Source of the DNA: a bacterium
Lineage (GTDB): Bacteria; Bacillota; Bacilli; Lactobacillales; Streptococcaceae
Reading direction: 5' to 3'
Assembly: GCA_905221145.1 (NCBI GenBank)
Contig: CAJNCA010000002.1
Coordinates: forward strand, 1 to 64,000
DNA: 64,000 bases
This document shows, one piece after another, positions 27,628-38,063 of this stretch. Position 1 is the first letter of the stretch, and each line of letters begins with the position of its first letter. The notes under the pieces are model-generated. The model was not told the DNA's origin and did not search any database. It worked only from the letters and a program-made list of their open reading frames with translations. The position numbers were made by a program, and so were the translations under genes.

Positions 27628-29113
27628 ATTCTAAACGACCATCTTGACGATAAGCAATATCTGGTTGCCAAGTCCATTTAGCACCGAATTTTTCAAGTAA
27701 GTCAAAGCTTGCTTGAGGTCCCATGCTTCCAGCTTTATAGTCATGAAGTGGGGCACCATTTTCAGCCCAGAGTTCTTCGATACGGTCAATCAATTTCCAT
27801 GATGCACCAACCTCATCCCAGTGGCTAAAGTTAGTTGAGTTGTTATTTAAGACATCATAGATTAATTTTTCGTATGGTTCTGGGGAAGCACCAGTTGCAG
27901 TCGCATCTGTACGGTAATCAAGTGAGTTAGGAGCCAAGTTAAATTCTTCTCCTACTTGCTTCCCATTTAGGCTAAGAGAGAAGCCTTCTGTTGGTTGGAT
28001 ATAGATTGTCAAAATATTTGGAGCAAGTGGTTCTCCAAAGATAGAATCCATTTGTTTAAAGACGATGTTGACATGAGTTCCTTTTTCAGTCAGACGTTTA
28101 CCAGTACGGAAGAAGAAAGGAATACCACGGAAACGATCGCTGTCCACAAAGAAGGCACCAGATGCAAAGGTTTCAGTTGTTGATTCTGGATTTACATTTG
28201 GCTCGCTACGATAAGAGATGTATTTCATCCCATCAATCTTACCTGAACGGTATTGACCACGGATAAAGTGTTCTTTAAGCTCTTCATCAGTTGGATGATA
28301 GAGGTTTTTAAAGACCTTAATCTTTTCAGCACGAATCTCGTCTTTTGTGAAGCTTGCTGGCTTATCCATGGCAAGGAGGGAAAGTAGTTGCAAAGTATGG
28401 TTTTGTACCATGTCGCGGAGGGCACCAGATTGGTCATAGTAGCCACCACGTTCTTCTACACCCAAGCGCTCTGCAAAGGTAATCTGAACATTATCGATAA
28501 AGTCCTTGTTCCAAACATTTTCAAAAATCAGGTTGGCAAAGCGAACTGCAAAGATACTTTGGATCATTTCCTTACCAAGATAATGATCAATACGGAAAAT
28601 TTGTTCTTCGTCAAATGTCGCTAGGAGTTCGTCATTCAACTTGCTTGCAGTTGCGTAATCTGTTCCAAATGGCTTCTCAACGATTAAACGTTCAAAACCT
28701 TTACCGTCAACGATGTTTTCAGACTTGAGGTGCTTAGCAATGGTTCCAAAGAACTGAGGAGCCATAGACAAGAAGAAGAGCTTGTTGTGTTCAGCTTGGT
28801 ACTTGTCATTTAGTTCAGCCTGCAATTGACGTAGAGCAATGTAGTGTTCTGTATCATTGACATCATGACTTTGATAGTAGAAGTGGCTAGCAAACTCCTG
28901 AGCCTGTTCGGTACTATCTGCCAAATCAAGGATAGATTCGACTACAACAGATTCAAAATATTCCTTACTCCAAGGACGACGGGCAGTTCCAATAACGGCA
29001 AAGTGTTTGGAAAGATTGCCGGATTTATATAGTCTAAATAGGGAAGGGTAGAGCTTGCGTTTAGCCAGGTCTCCACTCGCACCGAAAATTGTAACAATAA
29101 CCTTAGATGACAT
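27626..29113 (-). CDS. zwf: Glucose-6-phosphate dehydrogenase
   Basis: First enzyme of the oxidative pentose phosphate pathway, making NADPH. The 495-residue protein has the nucleotide-binding GASGDLAKRKLYPSLF (11-26) and the active-site RIDHYLGKE near 175. It lies downstream of glnHP-glnQ on the same strand, separated by a terminator and about 150 bp. Co-transcription of glnPQ and zwf under GlnR is known in pneumococcus. A local promoter is also visible. Confidence 0.95.
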   Translation of the reverse strand: MSSKVIVTIFGASGDLAKRKLYPSLFRLYKSGNLSKHFAVIGTARRPWSKEYFESVVVESILDLADSTEQAQEFASHFYYQSHDVNDTEHYIALRQLQAELNDKYQAEHNKLFFLSMAPQFFGTIAKHLKSENIVDGKGFERLIVEKPFGTDYATASKLNDELLATFDEEQIFRIDHYLGKEMIQSIFAVRFANLIFENVWNKDFIDNVQITFAERLGVEERGGYYDQSGALRDMVQNHTLQLLSLLAMDKPASFTKDEIRAEKIKVFKNLYHPTDEELKEHFIRGQYRSGKIDGMKYISYRSEPNVNPESTTETFASGAFFVDSDRFRGIPFFFRTGKRLTEKGTHVNIVFKQMDSIFGEPLAPNILTIYIQPTEGFSLSLNGKQVGEEFNLAPNSLDYRTDATATGASPEPYEKLIYDVLNNNSTNFSHWDEVGASWKLIDRIEELWAENGAPLHDYKAGSMGPQASFDLLEKFGAKWTWQPDIAYRQDGRLE

Positions 29114-29182
29114 CTAGCTACCTAATTTCTATTTTTATTCCTAGTCTTGCTAGGTATGAGGAAACCTCATTTCATAAACTTA

Positions 29183-29211
29183 ATTCTAACATAATTTTCC
29201 GAAAAATCAAA
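29183..29211 (-). promoter_or_regulatory. Local zwf promoter with CodY-like box
   Basis: On the minus strand TAGAAT (29188-29183), preceded by TGT, is an extended -10. A CodY-like sequence at 29193-29207 (AATTTTCCGAAAAAT, 13 of 15 to consensus) covers the spacer and -35 region, a repressing position. The match is imperfect. Confidence 0.4.
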
Positions 29212-29227
29212 AAATCCAATACGAGAT

Positions 29228-29259
29228 AGAAAAAAACTGCAAGGAAATCCTTACAGTTT
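29228..29259 (-). terminator. Terminator after glnQ
   Basis: Minus-strand stem AAACTGTAAGG with CCTTGCAGTTT, followed by a long T run, 5 nt after the glnQ stop. Read-through to zwf would be partial. Confidence 0.85.
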
Positions 29260-29263
29260 GAGT

Positions 29264-30004
29264 TTAGACGTTTAAGACCTTGTCCAAGAACTCTTTCAGA
29301 CGTGGGTGCTGTGGGTTATCAAAGATTTGATCAGGTGTTCCGTCTTCAAGGAACTCTCCATCTGCAGTAAAGATAACGCGGTTGGCAACCTGACGGGCAA
29401 ATCCCATCTCATGCGTTACGATAATCATGGTCATACCTTGCTCAGCCAATTCCTTCATAACGTTCAGTACGTCTCCAACCATCTCAGGGTCAAGGGCTGA
29501 AGTTGGTTCATCAAAGAGCATGATGTCTGGATTCATTGCTAGTCCACGAGCGATGGCCACACGTTGTTTTTGACCACCTGATAGGCTATCTGGGTTGGCA
29601 TTAGCTTTATCTGCTAGTCCAACCTTTTCAAGTAACTCCATTCCTAATTTCTCAGCGTCTTCCTTAGTCATCAATTTGTGCTCAATAGGGGCAAAGGTGA
29701 TGTTGTCCAAAACAGACATGTGAGGGAAGAGGTTGAAGTGTTGGAACACCATTCCGATATTTTCACGAACGTGGTCAACGTTGGTTGTTTTTTCAGTTAA
29801 GTCATAACCATTCACAGTGATGTGTCCGCTCGTGACTTCCTCTAGAAGATTAAGGCTACGAAGGAAGGTTGACTTACCAGAACCTGAAGGGCCGATGATA
29901 CAGACAACATCGCCTTCATAGAACTTAGTTGTAATTCCTTTTAAAACTTCATTTTTTCCATAATGCTTGTGTAAATCATTTACATCAATTTTTAATTTTG
30001 CCAT
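29264..30004 (-). CDS. glnQ: Glutamine ABC transporter ATP-binding protein
   Basis: The 246-residue ATPase of a polar amino acid importer. Walker A is GPSGSGKST (about 38-46), the signature [16 protein letters not shown], and Walker [14 protein letters not shown]. It starts at ATG 30004, overlapping the glnHP stop by 1 nt (TAATG), so the two are translationally coupled. It powers the fused permease encoded upstream. Confidence 0.93.
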   Translation of the reverse strand: MAKLKIDVNDLHKHYGKNEVLKGITTKFYEGDVVCIIGPSGSGKSTFLRSLNLLEEVTSGHITVNGYDLTEKTTNVDHVRENIGMVFQHFNLFPHMSVLDNITFAPIEHKLMTKEDAEKLGMELLEKVGLADKANANPDSLSGGQKQRVAIARGLAMNPDIMLFDEPTSALDPEMVGDVLNVMKELAEQGMTMIIVTHEMGFARQVANRVIFTADGEFLEDGTPDQIFDNPQHPRLKEFLDKVLNV

Positions 30005-32169
30005 TAACGAATCCTCTTTTCTAAGCGTTTCGCTAGTCTAGTCAAAAGTGTGATAATTACAAGATAGAAGATAGCAAGGATAGCATACATCTTGAAACTT
30101 TGGTAGTTACGGGCAATGATAATCTTACCAGTTTGGAAGAGTTCAACCAAACCGATAGCAGATACGATTGTTGTATCTTTAAGAGCGATAACGAATTGGT
30201 TAACAAAGTTTGGCAACATCAATTTAGTTGCTTGTGGCAAGATAATCTTACGCATGGTTTTTCCATAAGAGATACCCAAGCTTCGGCTGGCTTCCATTTG
30301 CCCAACTGGAACAGCCTGAATACCACCACGAACGATTTCAGCGATATAAGCGGCTGCATTGAGCGATAGGGCAATGGTACCAGCTACAAAGTCGTTAATT
30401 GGACTTTGTTGGCCTGTAATAGACTCAATGAAGTTTGGAATTCCCCAGAAGATGAAGGCTGCAAGAATCATCAATGGAATACCACGAATAACGTCAACGA
30501 AAATCTCAGAGATCACGCGAAGAGATTTGTATGGGCTAACGCTAAACATACCGAAGATAATCCCGATAACAATGGCAATAGCAAATGAGATAAGAGCTAG
30601 AGCAAGAGTGATACCAAGACCGCTAAGGAGTTGTTTGTAGTTGTTTTGAAGCAAGCCCCAGATAGTTGTTTCATCAACAGTGCTTGTTGATGTAGTTGAT
30701 GATTCGCTAGCTAGGTATTTATCAAGAATCTTTTGGAATTCACCGTTTGCTTTAAGGTTAGCAAGTCCGTTATTGAACATTTCAATCAATTCTGGATTTG
30801 CTCCTTTTTTAACGGCAAATGCTGTTTCACCGATTGGAGTTCCAGCGATTGGAGTTTTCAATTTTTGCCCTTGGCTGATAGAATATTTGAGAACAGGCTC
30901 ATCATCCATAGCGGCATCAATAGCACCAGTATTTAAACTGTCATACATTGATGAACCATCAGCGAAGGTTTTGATTTTGTAGCCGTATTTACTTTGGTTA
31001 TCAGTTAGGAAGGTTTGAGAAGCAGTTCCGTTTTTAACACCGACTGTCTTTCCTTTTAAGTCTTCATAAGAAGCAATAGTGCTTGATTCTTTGACACCAA
31101 GGATAGTATTAGCAGTGTAGTATGATTCTGAGAAGTCAAAAGTTGCCTTACGAGCATCTGTGACAGACATACCAGCAATGATACCATCAGCTTGACCAGC
31201 TTGGACAGCACTGATAGCGGCATCGAAACCAGGGTTGGTAATTTCAATTTCAAAACCTTGGTCTTTAGCGATAGCCTTAATCAATTCCATATCAATACCA
31301 GTAAATTGGTTGCTTGAGTTTTGGAAAACAAAAGGTGCAAAAGAAGAATCGCTGGCAATGATGTATTTAGCTTTAACAGGAGTTGCTTTTAGACCAGCTG
31401 CAGTAGTTGTGGTTGGCACGGTTGAAGATGATGAAGCAGTCCATTTCTTGATGATTTTATCAAGACTACCATCTTTTTTCATTTCAGCCAAGGCTTGGTT
31501 AAATTCAGTAACCAGGTGCTCGTATTTACTTCCTTTTTTAACACCGAAAGCAAAGCTACCTACAGCTTCCCCATCCATTTCGATATGGAGATCTTGACCT
31601 TGGTTAATGGCATACTCAATAACAGGTTTATCATCCATCATAGCATCGATGGCACCAGCACTTAAGCTGTTGTTCATCAAATCACCAGTGTCAAATGTTT
31701 TAATAGTAAAACCGTATTTATCTTTAATCGTTTCTAGGAAACGTTGAGCGGCTGTTCCGTTTTTAACACCAACAGTTTTACCAGACAATTGGTCGTACTT
31801 GCTAATCTTGTGTGCCTTTGTAGTTGCAATGACAACTTTTGTATCATAGTAAGTATCAGACATGGTAAAGACTTTTTCACGTTCTTTCGTCTTTGTCATC
31901 CCTGCCATGATAGCGTCAGCTTGACCAGCTTGAACCGCATTGACCGCTGCGTCAAATCCAGGATAGGACATCTGAATATTCCATCCTTTAATTTCAGCGA
32001 CTTTGTTGATAATATCAACATCAATCCCTTTATAAGTTTGATCTGAATCTTTAAACTCAAAAGGTGCATAGGCTGTATCAGACACAATTTTAATCGTCTC
32101 TGCTTTGGCAATACCTAATGAGAAAATTGGGAATAAAATTAGCAAAAATGCTAGAAATTTTTTCTTCAT
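30004..32169 (-). CDS. glnP: Fused glutamine substrate-binding protein and permease
   Basis: A 721-residue protein combining an N-terminal signal/anchor (about 1-22), two tandem substrate-binding domains (about 23-245 and 265-490) that resemble each other (both have YAPFEF/SFAPFVF-like starts and [22 protein letters not shown]), and a C-terminal membrane permease (about 505-721) with the EAA-type loop near [18 protein letters not shown]. This double-receptor fusion is known for streptococcal and lactococcal GlnP importers of glutamine, glutamate or asparagine. GlnR-controlled promoter upstream. Confidence 0.93.
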   Translation of the reverse strand: MKKKFLAFLLILFPIFSLGIAKAETIKIVSDTAYAPFEFKDSDQTYKGIDVDIINKVAEIKGWNIQMSYPGFDAAVNAVQAGQADAIMAGMTKTKEREKVFTMSDTYYDTKVVIATTKAHKISKYDQLSGKTVGVKNGTAAQRFLETIKDKYGFTIKTFDTGDLMNNSLSAGAIDAMMDDKPVIEYAINQGQDLHIEMDGEAVGSFAFGVKKGSKYEHLVTEFNQALAEMKKDGSLDKIIKKWTASSSSTVPTTTTAAGLKATPVKAKYIIASDSSFAPFVFQNSSNQFTGIDMELIKAIAKDQGFEIEITNPGFDAAISAVQAGQADGIIAGMSVTDARKATFDFSESYYTANTILGVKESSTIASYEDLKGKTVGVKNGTASQTFLTDNQSKYGYKIKTFADGSSMYDSLNTGAIDAAMDDEPVLKYSISQGQKLKTPIAGTPIGETAFAVKKGANPELIEMFNNGLANLKANGEFQKILDKYLASESSTTSTSTVDETTIWGLLQNNYKQLLSGLGITLALALISFAIAIVIGIIFGMFSVSPYKSLRVISEIFVDVIRGIPLMILAAFIFWGIPNFIESITGQQSPINDFVAGTIALSLNAAAYIAEIVRGGIQAVPVGQMEASRSLGISYGKTMRKIILPQATKLMLPNFVNQFVIALKDTTIVSAIGLVELFQTGKIIIARNYQSFKMYAILAIFYLVIITLLTRLAKRLEKRIR

Positions 32170-32198
32170 TTTTAGTCTCCTTTTTCGAATATTTTCCC

Positions 32199-32227
32199 AT
32201 TATATCAGAAAAAGTAAAAAAAGGCAA
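32199..32227 (-). promoter_or_regulatory. Promoter of glnHP-glnQ
   Basis: Minus strand TTGCCT (32227-32222), 17 nt, TATAAT (32204-32199). Confidence 0.8.
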
Positions 32228-32242
32228 ATTTTTATATTTCTG

Positions 32243-32259
32243 TGTCAGAAAATATAACA
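32243..32259 (-). promoter_or_regulatory. GlnR operator upstream of glnHP-glnQ
   Basis: TGTCA-N7-TAACA exactly fits the GlnR consensus TGTNA-N7-TNACA and lies just upstream of the -35. GlnR represses nitrogen uptake genes when glutamine is abundant. Regulation of glnPQ-zwf by GlnR is established in pneumococcus. Confidence 0.85.
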
Positions 32260-32280
32260 TAGATTCTTTTTGTTTCTTGA

Positions 32281-32308
32281 TTGAATTGCTACTATAAAGT
32301 GCTATAAT
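32281..32308 (+). promoter_or_regulatory. Promoter of the CPBP gene
   Basis: TTGAAT (32281-32286), 16 nt, TATAAT (32303-32308); a second TATAAT-like hexamer follows within 12 nt. Confidence 0.7.
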
Positions 32309-32342
32309 AATAGTATATAATAGAAGAAAAGAGGACGAGGAT

Positions 32343-33296
32343 ATGAAGAACAAAAGAATATTTAAAGACTTCCAAGCTTCAAAAATGAGTTTAAACATTT
32401 ACACAAGCCCCTTGTTAGCCTTTGTTTTTGTCTTCATAGGAGAGTTTGTGGCTTATACTCTGTATGGTATTAGTTTGTTAGCTCTCATCGGACTTGCTAG
32501 AAATTTTGGAGAGGCTGGTCAAAATCTTGCAACCTACTTGCAGACCTTTCATCAGAGCTTGATGGATAAAACAAGTGACTTTCGTTTAATTTTAGAATTG
32601 CTGTCTTTTGGTTTCGTTCTCAACACTGTGTTCAGATGGACTAGAAAAGTTGAGAAAAGACCTATTCGAACTTTAGGATTTTATAAAGAAAATTTCTTCA
32701 GCAATCTTCTTAAAGGATTTGGTCTAGGCCTGGCACTTTTTCTTCTGACCTTGTTAGGTTTAGTAGCATTAGGGCAATATCATTTGGAGTCCATTCACTT
32801 GAATCCTTATTCGCTTGCCTTTGTCATTTTTACCATTCCATTTTGGATTTTACAGGGGACAACAGAAGAAGTGGTGGCCCGTACCTGGCTCCTTCCTCAA
32901 TTGGCCTCAAGAACCAATCTAAAACTTGCTGTTCTTATATCTAGCCTGTTCTTTACCCTGCTTCATATGAGCAATTCTGGTCTAACACCACTATCTCTAG
33001 TAAATCTCTTTTTATTCGGAGTTGCCATGTCACTTTACCTCCTCAAAACCGATACAGTTTGGGGGTTAGCAGGTATTCATGGAGCCTGGAATTTTGCTCA
33101 GGGAAATTTATTTGGGATTTTGGTTAGCGGTCAGCCGTCCGGAACGTCTTTGATGACCTTTTTACCACAAGGTAATCAAGATTGGCTATCAGGTGGCTCT
33201 TTTGGGATAGAAGGTTCTATCATGACAAGTCTGGTCTTGCTACTGCTGATTGTCTATCTCGCCTATCAATTAAAGAAAGAAAATGAAAGGATGTGA
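32343..33296 (+). CDS. CPBP-family intramembrane metalloprotease-like protein
   Basis: A 317-residue membrane protein with about seven or eight hydrophobic segments. The CPBP (Abi/CAAX protease and bacteriocin-processing) motifs are in order: TTEEVVARTWLLP near 172 (EExxxR), LHMSNSG (His), and GIHGAWNF (HxxxN). Relatives process prenylated proteins or peptides or confer bacteriocin immunity; the substrate here is unknown. It starts at ATG 32343 behind GAGGACGAGG. Monocistronic, divergent from glnHP. Confidence 0.85.
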   Translation: MKNKRIFKDFQASKMSLNIYTSPLLAFVFVFIGEFVAYTLYGISLLALIGLARNFGEAGQNLATYLQTFHQSLMDKTSDFRLILELLSFGFVLNTVFRWTRKVEKRPIRTLGFYKENFFSNLLKGFGLGLALFLLTLLGLVALGQYHLESIHLNPYSLAFVIFTIPFWILQGTTEEVVARTWLLPQLASRTNLKLAVLISSLFFTLLHMSNSGLTPLSLVNLFLFGVAMSLYLLKTDTVWGLAGIHGAWNFAQGNLFGILVSGQPSGTSLMTFLPQGNQDWLSGGSFGIEGSIMTSLVLLLLIVYLAYQLKKENERM

Positions 33297-33314
33297 CTTA
33301 GGTCCGTCCTTTTC
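33286..33314 (+). terminator. Probable terminator of the CPBP gene
   Basis: AAAGGATG (33286-33293) pairs with CGTCCTTT (33305-33312), one T-G wobble, ending in a short T stretch. The stem overlaps the stop codon. Confidence 0.55.
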
Positions 33315-33372
33315 TTCGTGAAAATGATACAAGTATGCTAAAATAGGAATAGCATATCGAGAGAGGATTCTT

Positions 33373-35361
33373 ATGATTAACCGCATTACAGATAATCAAT
33401 TTAAACTAGTATCAAAATATCAACCATCAGGAGACCAACCCCAAGCTATCGAACAGTTGGTAGATAATATCGAGGGGGGCGAAAAAGCACAGATTCTCAT
33501 GGGGGCGACTGGAACAGGGAAGACCTATACTATGAGTCAGGTCATTTCCAAAGTCAATAAACCCACTCTGGTCATCGCCCATAACAAAACCTTAGCTGGG
33601 CAGCTCTATGGGGAGTTTAAGGAATTTTTCCCTGAAAATGCTGTTGAGTATTTCGTATCCTACTATGATTATTACCAGCCCGAGGCCTATGTGCCTTCTA
33701 GTGATACCTATATTGAGAAGGACAGCTCTGTTAATGACGAGATTGACAAGCTCCGCCACTCAGCGACTTCGGCTCTTCTGGAGCGCAATGATGTTATTGT
33801 AGTGGCTTCTGTCTCTTGTATCTATGGTTTGGGTTCGCCTAAGGAATACGCTGACAGTGTTGTAAGTCTGCGCCCAGGTCTGGAAATTTCTCGTGATAAA
33901 CTCTTGAATGATTTAGTTGATATCCAGTTTGAACGCAATGATATTGATTTCCAACGTGGAAGATTCCGTGTTCGTGGGGATGTGGTGGAGATTTTCCCAG
34001 CTTCTCGTGATGAACACGCTTTTCGAGTAGAGTTTTTCGGTGATGAGATTGACCGTATCCGCGAAGTGGAGGCTTTGACAGGTCAAGTCCTTGGTGAAGT
34101 GGATCATTTGGCGATTTTCCCAGCCACTCACTTTGTGACCAATGACGACCATATGGAAGTAGCTATTGCCAAGATTCAGGCAGAGTTGGAGGAGCAGTTG
34201 GCTGTCTTTGAGAAGGAAGGCAAATTGCTAGAAGCCCAGCGTTTGAAACAGCGGACAGAGTATGATATCGAAATGTTGCGCGAGATGGGCTATACCAACG
34301 GTGTCGAAAACTATTCACGCCACATGGATGGACGTAGCGAAGGAGAGCCACCTTATACGCTTCTCGACTTCTTCCCAGATGATTTCTTAATCATGATTGA
34401 CGAGAGTCACATGACTATGGGGCAGATCAAGGGTATGTACAATGGTGACCGTTCGCGTAAGGAAATGCTGGTTAATTATGGTTTCCGTTTACCGTCTGCT
34501 CTGGACAATCGTCCACTCCGTCGTGAGGAGTTTGAAAGTCATGTGCATCAGATTGTTTACGTTTCAGCGACACCTGGTGACTATGAAAATGAACAGACCG
34601 AGACAGTGATTGAGCAAATCATTCGTCCGACAGGGCTTTTGGATCCTGAGGTGGAAGTCCGTCCAACTATGGGACAGATTGATGACCTCTTAGGCGAAAT
34701 CAATGCCCGTGTTGAAAAGAACGAACGAACCTTTATCACAACCTTGACCAAGAAGATGGCAGAAGACTTGACCGACTACTTCAAGGAAATGGGCATTAAA
34801 GTCAAGTACATGCACTCGGATATCAAGACTTTAGAGCGGACAGAGATTATCCGTGACCTGCGCTTGGGTGTTTTTGATGTCTTGGTCGGAATCAACCTTC
34901 TCCGTGAAGGGATTGACGTTCCTGAGGTAAGCCTCGTAGCTATTCTCGATGCTGACAAGGAAGGTTTCCTTCGCAATGAGCGTGGACTCATCCAGACTAT
35001 TGGACGTGCCGCCCGCAACAGCGAAGGGCATGTCATCATGTATGCCGACACAATGACCCAGTCTATGCAACGTGCCATTGATGAAACGGCTCGCCGTCGG
35101 AAAATTCAGATGGCCTATAATGAAGAACATGGTATCGTGCCACAAACTATTAAGAAAGAAATCCGTGACCTGATTGCTGTGACCAAGGCAGTTTCCAAAG
35201 AAGAGGACAAGGAAGTCGATATCAATAGTCTCAACAAAAAAGAGCGCAAGGAACTCGTCAAAAAACTCGAAAAACAAATGCAAGAAGCTGTCGAAGTGCT
35301 TGACTTTGAACTCGCAGCTCAGATTCGTGATATGATGCTGGAAGTCAAGGCGTTGGGGTAG
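33373..35361 (+). CDS. uvrB: Excinuclease ABC subunit B
   Basis: Damage-verifying helicase-like subunit of nucleotide excision repair. The 662-residue protein has Walker [10 protein letters not shown] (43-51), the beta-hairpin region around [16 protein letters not shown]-box DESH, helicase motif [11 protein letters not shown], and a C-terminal UVR motif ([11 protein letters not shown]) that binds UvrC. It starts at ATG 33373 behind GAGAGGA; a TAAAAT -10 preceded by TGC lies upstream. The broken DUF2971 gene begins 1 nt after its stop. Confidence 0.96.
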   Translation: MINRITDNQFKLVSKYQPSGDQPQAIEQLVDNIEGGEKAQILMGATGTGKTYTMSQVISKVNKPTLVIAHNKTLAGQLYGEFKEFFPENAVEYFVSYYDYYQPEAYVPSSDTYIEKDSSVNDEIDKLRHSATSALLERNDVIVVASVSCIYGLGSPKEYADSVVSLRPGLEISRDKLLNDLVDIQFERNDIDFQRGRFRVRGDVVEIFPASRDEHAFRVEFFGDEIDRIREVEALTGQVLGEVDHLAIFPATHFVTNDDHMEVAIAKIQAELEEQLAVFEKEGKLLEAQRLKQRTEYDIEMLREMGYTNGVENYSRHMDGRSEGEPPYTLLDFFPDDFLIMIDESHMTMGQIKGMYNGDRSRKEMLVNYGFRLPSALDNRPLRREEFESHVHQIVYVSATPGDYENEQTETVIEQIIRPTGLLDPEVEVRPTMGQIDDLLGEINARVEKNERTFITTLTKKMAEDLTDYFKEMGIKVKYMHSDIKTLERTEIIRDLRLGVFDVLVGINLLREGIDVPEVSLVAILDADKEGFLRNERGLIQTIGRAARNSEGHVIMYADTMTQSMQRAIDETARRRKIQMAYNEEHGIVPQTIKKEIRDLIAVTKAVSKEEDKEVDINSLNKKERKELVKKLEKQMQEAVEVLDFELAAQIRDMMLEVKALG

Positions 35362-35362
35362 G

Positions 35363-37261
35363 GTGTTAGTGGAAGATGAAATGGCAAATTTAAATTATTT
35401 TACAGGTAAATTTAGTGAATCTGAATTAAAGAATCATTTTGACTCGTTTGACGAAAATAAACTGAAATACGAACTTGAAAACTTTACTAGTCAATATTTG
35501 GAGTTATCCGAAGAAGAACAATTGAAATATGCTGGAAGTGTCTTGTCTGTTTGTATGAATTTAATAGAAAAAATAGATAAGATCACAGCAAAAAATATAT
35601 TAGTTACACTAAATAAAATATTATTAAATAATGTCCAGTTATTTGATTGGTTTGAAAATTTTGAATTTTTAACAAGTTTGTATTATTATTTGTATCAAAC
35701 AAAAGAATATGAAGATTATTCTATATTGTTTGAAAATGAGAGTTATTTCTTTAAAATTCTTGATTTAATATGTAACTATAATATAGAAAATAGTGAAGAA
35801 ATTCTTTCAGATATACTTTCAATTTTTGTTCAATTATTTGAACAAAATAGTTTGCCAGAAGAAAGAAGAAACTATTTTAAGAGGGAATTAGAATCATTCA
35901 TTAACTTCATACTTAAAGAAAATTCTAAAGATAATGATTTTAAACACATTGTATATTGGTATTTTGAATTAGATGAGTTGTTGTCTATTTTTAGAACTGA
36001 ACATCTCGAAAAGATTAGTAACTATTATATCAATAACCCTCAATCTGATTCTGTTGGGAAATATTTGGACTTTGTATCAAGACATTTTGATGATATAATT
36101 GAAGATTCAATAGAAGTGATTCGAAAGATAGCAAAAGAAAATGATTCTGATATAATTCGAGATCAAGCAATTAAATTAGTTAAAATGTATGATGAGATTT
36201 ATAGTAGTGACGAAAGTGCTATTTTAAAAAAGTATAGTGATTCTTGCTTTATACTGTCTGAAAATTACAAGGAACTTTTGGATCAGGCAGAAGTCATCAT
36301 TGATGATATTCGTTCTAATTTGACTGTTGCTGCTAAAGATTTAAAAACAATAGGTTCTTTTGGACATTATACAAAGATTGATACTTTAACCAATTTTCTT
36401 ATAAAAGCAGACTGGAAAAATGAAAATAATTCTGAAACTCAACCTCCATTTTTACGACTTACTAACTTAAAACAGTTAAACGACCCAATGGAAGGAAGGG
36501 CAATCCACGATTATTTGGGTATTGATAATACATTTTTCCAAAAATACCAAACTTCTAATGTCTTTATATCTTCTCTAACTATAGTATCTGACAGTCTACC
36601 TATGTGGAAAGAATACGCAGATTCGTGTCAAGGAGCATTCCTTGAATATGACATGAGTTATCTTGAACATATTGTTGCTCATCAATCTATTGAATTTGTT
36701 AAAATTCATTACTTAGATTTGAATTCTGATACTAAAGATGAATCAGATGTTGGTAAAGCTCTAGATAAACTAAAACAAATTTTTGAAAAAATGAAAGAGT
36801 TTGAAGGTGAACCTCCACTAAGTGACCTGGCGGAAAAATTAAAAAAGATTTCATATCTTTTTAAAGTAAAAGATTAAGAATATGAGATGGAGTATCGTAT
36901 TCTAATCAATCTAGATGATACTTCTGTAAAAACACTTATTGAAAATCATAATAAAAGTTTAGATAAAGATAAGGATTTATTAAAAGATAAGGGTTTATTA
37001 AATGAAAAGTACTTGAAGAAAGAAGAAATTGGGTTAGAAATTTTTGATAAAGTTAACTATAATGATTTTAGGAAGTATATCGTATTAAGCCCAAAAGATA
37101 ATGGCAGATATGATTTATTTGTATATATCAACCTGGCTCCTTTGAAATACTCAAAAGTTATTCTAGGGCCAAAGGTCACTGATGCAGACTATATTGCTCC
37201 TTATCTCAAACTTGCCAATCCTGATATAGAGATAGAAAGTTCAAAGATTCCTTATCGATAA
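35363..37261 (+). pseudogene. DUF2971 protein gene interrupted by one in-frame TAA
   Basis: One reading frame runs from GTG 35363 (or, better, ATG 35381) to 37261, broken only by TAA at 36875-36877. Read through it would encode about 625-631 residues. The first 320 or so are helix-rich with no family I recognise. From residue 333 (GTG numbering) DUF2971 features appear: FGHYTKIDTLTNFL, LNDPMEGR (near 373) and DSLPMWKEYADSCQGAFLEYD (from 410). Just after the stop come EYEMEYRI and the end ILGPKVTDADYIAPYLKLA, which is how DUF2971 proteins finish. So this is one gene with a nonsense mutation, not two genes. A 504-residue product may still be made. Much more AT-rich than uvrB. DUF2971 has no established function. 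Confidence 0.8.
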
Positions 37262-37473
37262 GTTGAGAACGATTTAGAGCAGAAGATGGAATGGCAGAAT
37301 TTATTTCAAACGGATAGATAATTCAGAGGTACCAGATTCCTTATATGAGTTTTCTTACCACTATTGTGCTAAAGGATGGCGTTCAGTTAGTAGTGTCTCT
37401 TAACAGTTTCAGAGTTATAAGGTAATTAAGTTTAAAGTGAAATATAATCCAAAATTAGAAAGCGAGTAAATTT
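37262..37473 (+). other. Decayed coding-like stretch between the DUF2971 gene and mutX
   Basis: No intact gene. One frame gives a short run including RIDNSEVPDSLYEFSYHYC and KGWRSVSSVS before a stop, then KVIKFKVKYNPKLESE before a second stop just upstream of mutX. Another frame gives AEDGMAEFISNG, resembling the EDEMANL start of the DUF2971 gene. This looks like leftover coding sequence. Parent gene unknown. Confidence 0.4.
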
Positions 37474-37941
37474 ATGTCCCGTTCCCAATTAACGATTTTA
37501 ACAAACATTTGTCTGATTGAAGACCTCGAAACCCAGCGCGTGGTGATGCAGTATCGGTCTCCTGAAAACAATCGCTGGTCTGGTTATGCCTTTCCAGGAG
37601 GCCATGTAGAAAATGGCGAAGCTTTCGCAGAGTCTGTCATTCGTGAAATCTATGAAGAAACAGGGTTGACTATCCAAAATCCTCAACTGGTCGGCATTAA
37701 AAATTGGCCTCTGGATACTGGTGGGCGCTACATTGTTTTTTGCTATAAGGCGACTGAGTTCTCTGGTACCCTTCGCTCTTCAGATGAAGGAGAAGTTTCT
37801 TGGGTGCAAAAAGACCAGATTTCAAATTTGGATTTGGCCTATGATATGTTACCCTTGATGGAAATGATGGAAGCTTCTGACAAGTCAGAGTTTTTCTACC
37901 GTCATCGTACAGAAGATGGCTGGGAGAAAGAGATTTTTTAG
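37474..37941 (+). CDS. mutX: Nudix hydrolase, 8-oxo-dGTP diphosphatase (MutX)
   Basis: A 155-residue MutT-type Nudix protein that removes oxidised nucleotides such as 8-oxo-dGTP before they enter DNA. The full Nudix box GX5EX7REUXEEXGU is present as GGHVENGEAF...REIYEETGL (about 46-68). It starts at ATG 37474 behind AAAGCGAG. A second copy of its last 50 codons lies at 39034-39186, past the methyltransferase gene. Confidence 0.9.
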   Translation: MSRSQLTILTNICLIEDLETQRVVMQYRSPENNRWSGYAFPGGHVENGEAFAESVIREIYEETGLTIQNPQLVGIKNWPLDTGGRYIVFCYKATEFSGTLRSSDEGEVSWVQKDQISNLDLAYDMLPLMEMMEASDKSEFFYRHRTEDGWEKEIF

Positions 37942-38063
37942 TTCTATGATTAGTCGATAGGTGTTATCTTTTAAAGTAAGGTACTGAAATATAGGCTAAG
38001 TATGGTGGTGTAAGTCAACTGAATATCTCTAAATTTCTTATTATTCTTTTCGATCTATATTTT

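Noticed and set aside
32234..32255. Inverted repeat ATATTTCTG/CAGAAAATAT as a separate operator
   Set aside because: It overlaps the exact GlnR consensus site, which explains the location better. The arms also differ by one base in length.
36868..36890. Programmed stop-codon readthrough in the DUF2971 gene
   Set aside because: The base after TAA is G and there is no clear stimulatory structure or known readthrough context. A plain nonsense mutation is simpler.
36878..37261. A separate 124-residue gene starting at ATG 36887
   Set aside because: It is in frame with the upstream gene across one stop codon, has no good ribosome binding site, and its sequence is the expected end of a DUF2971 protein.
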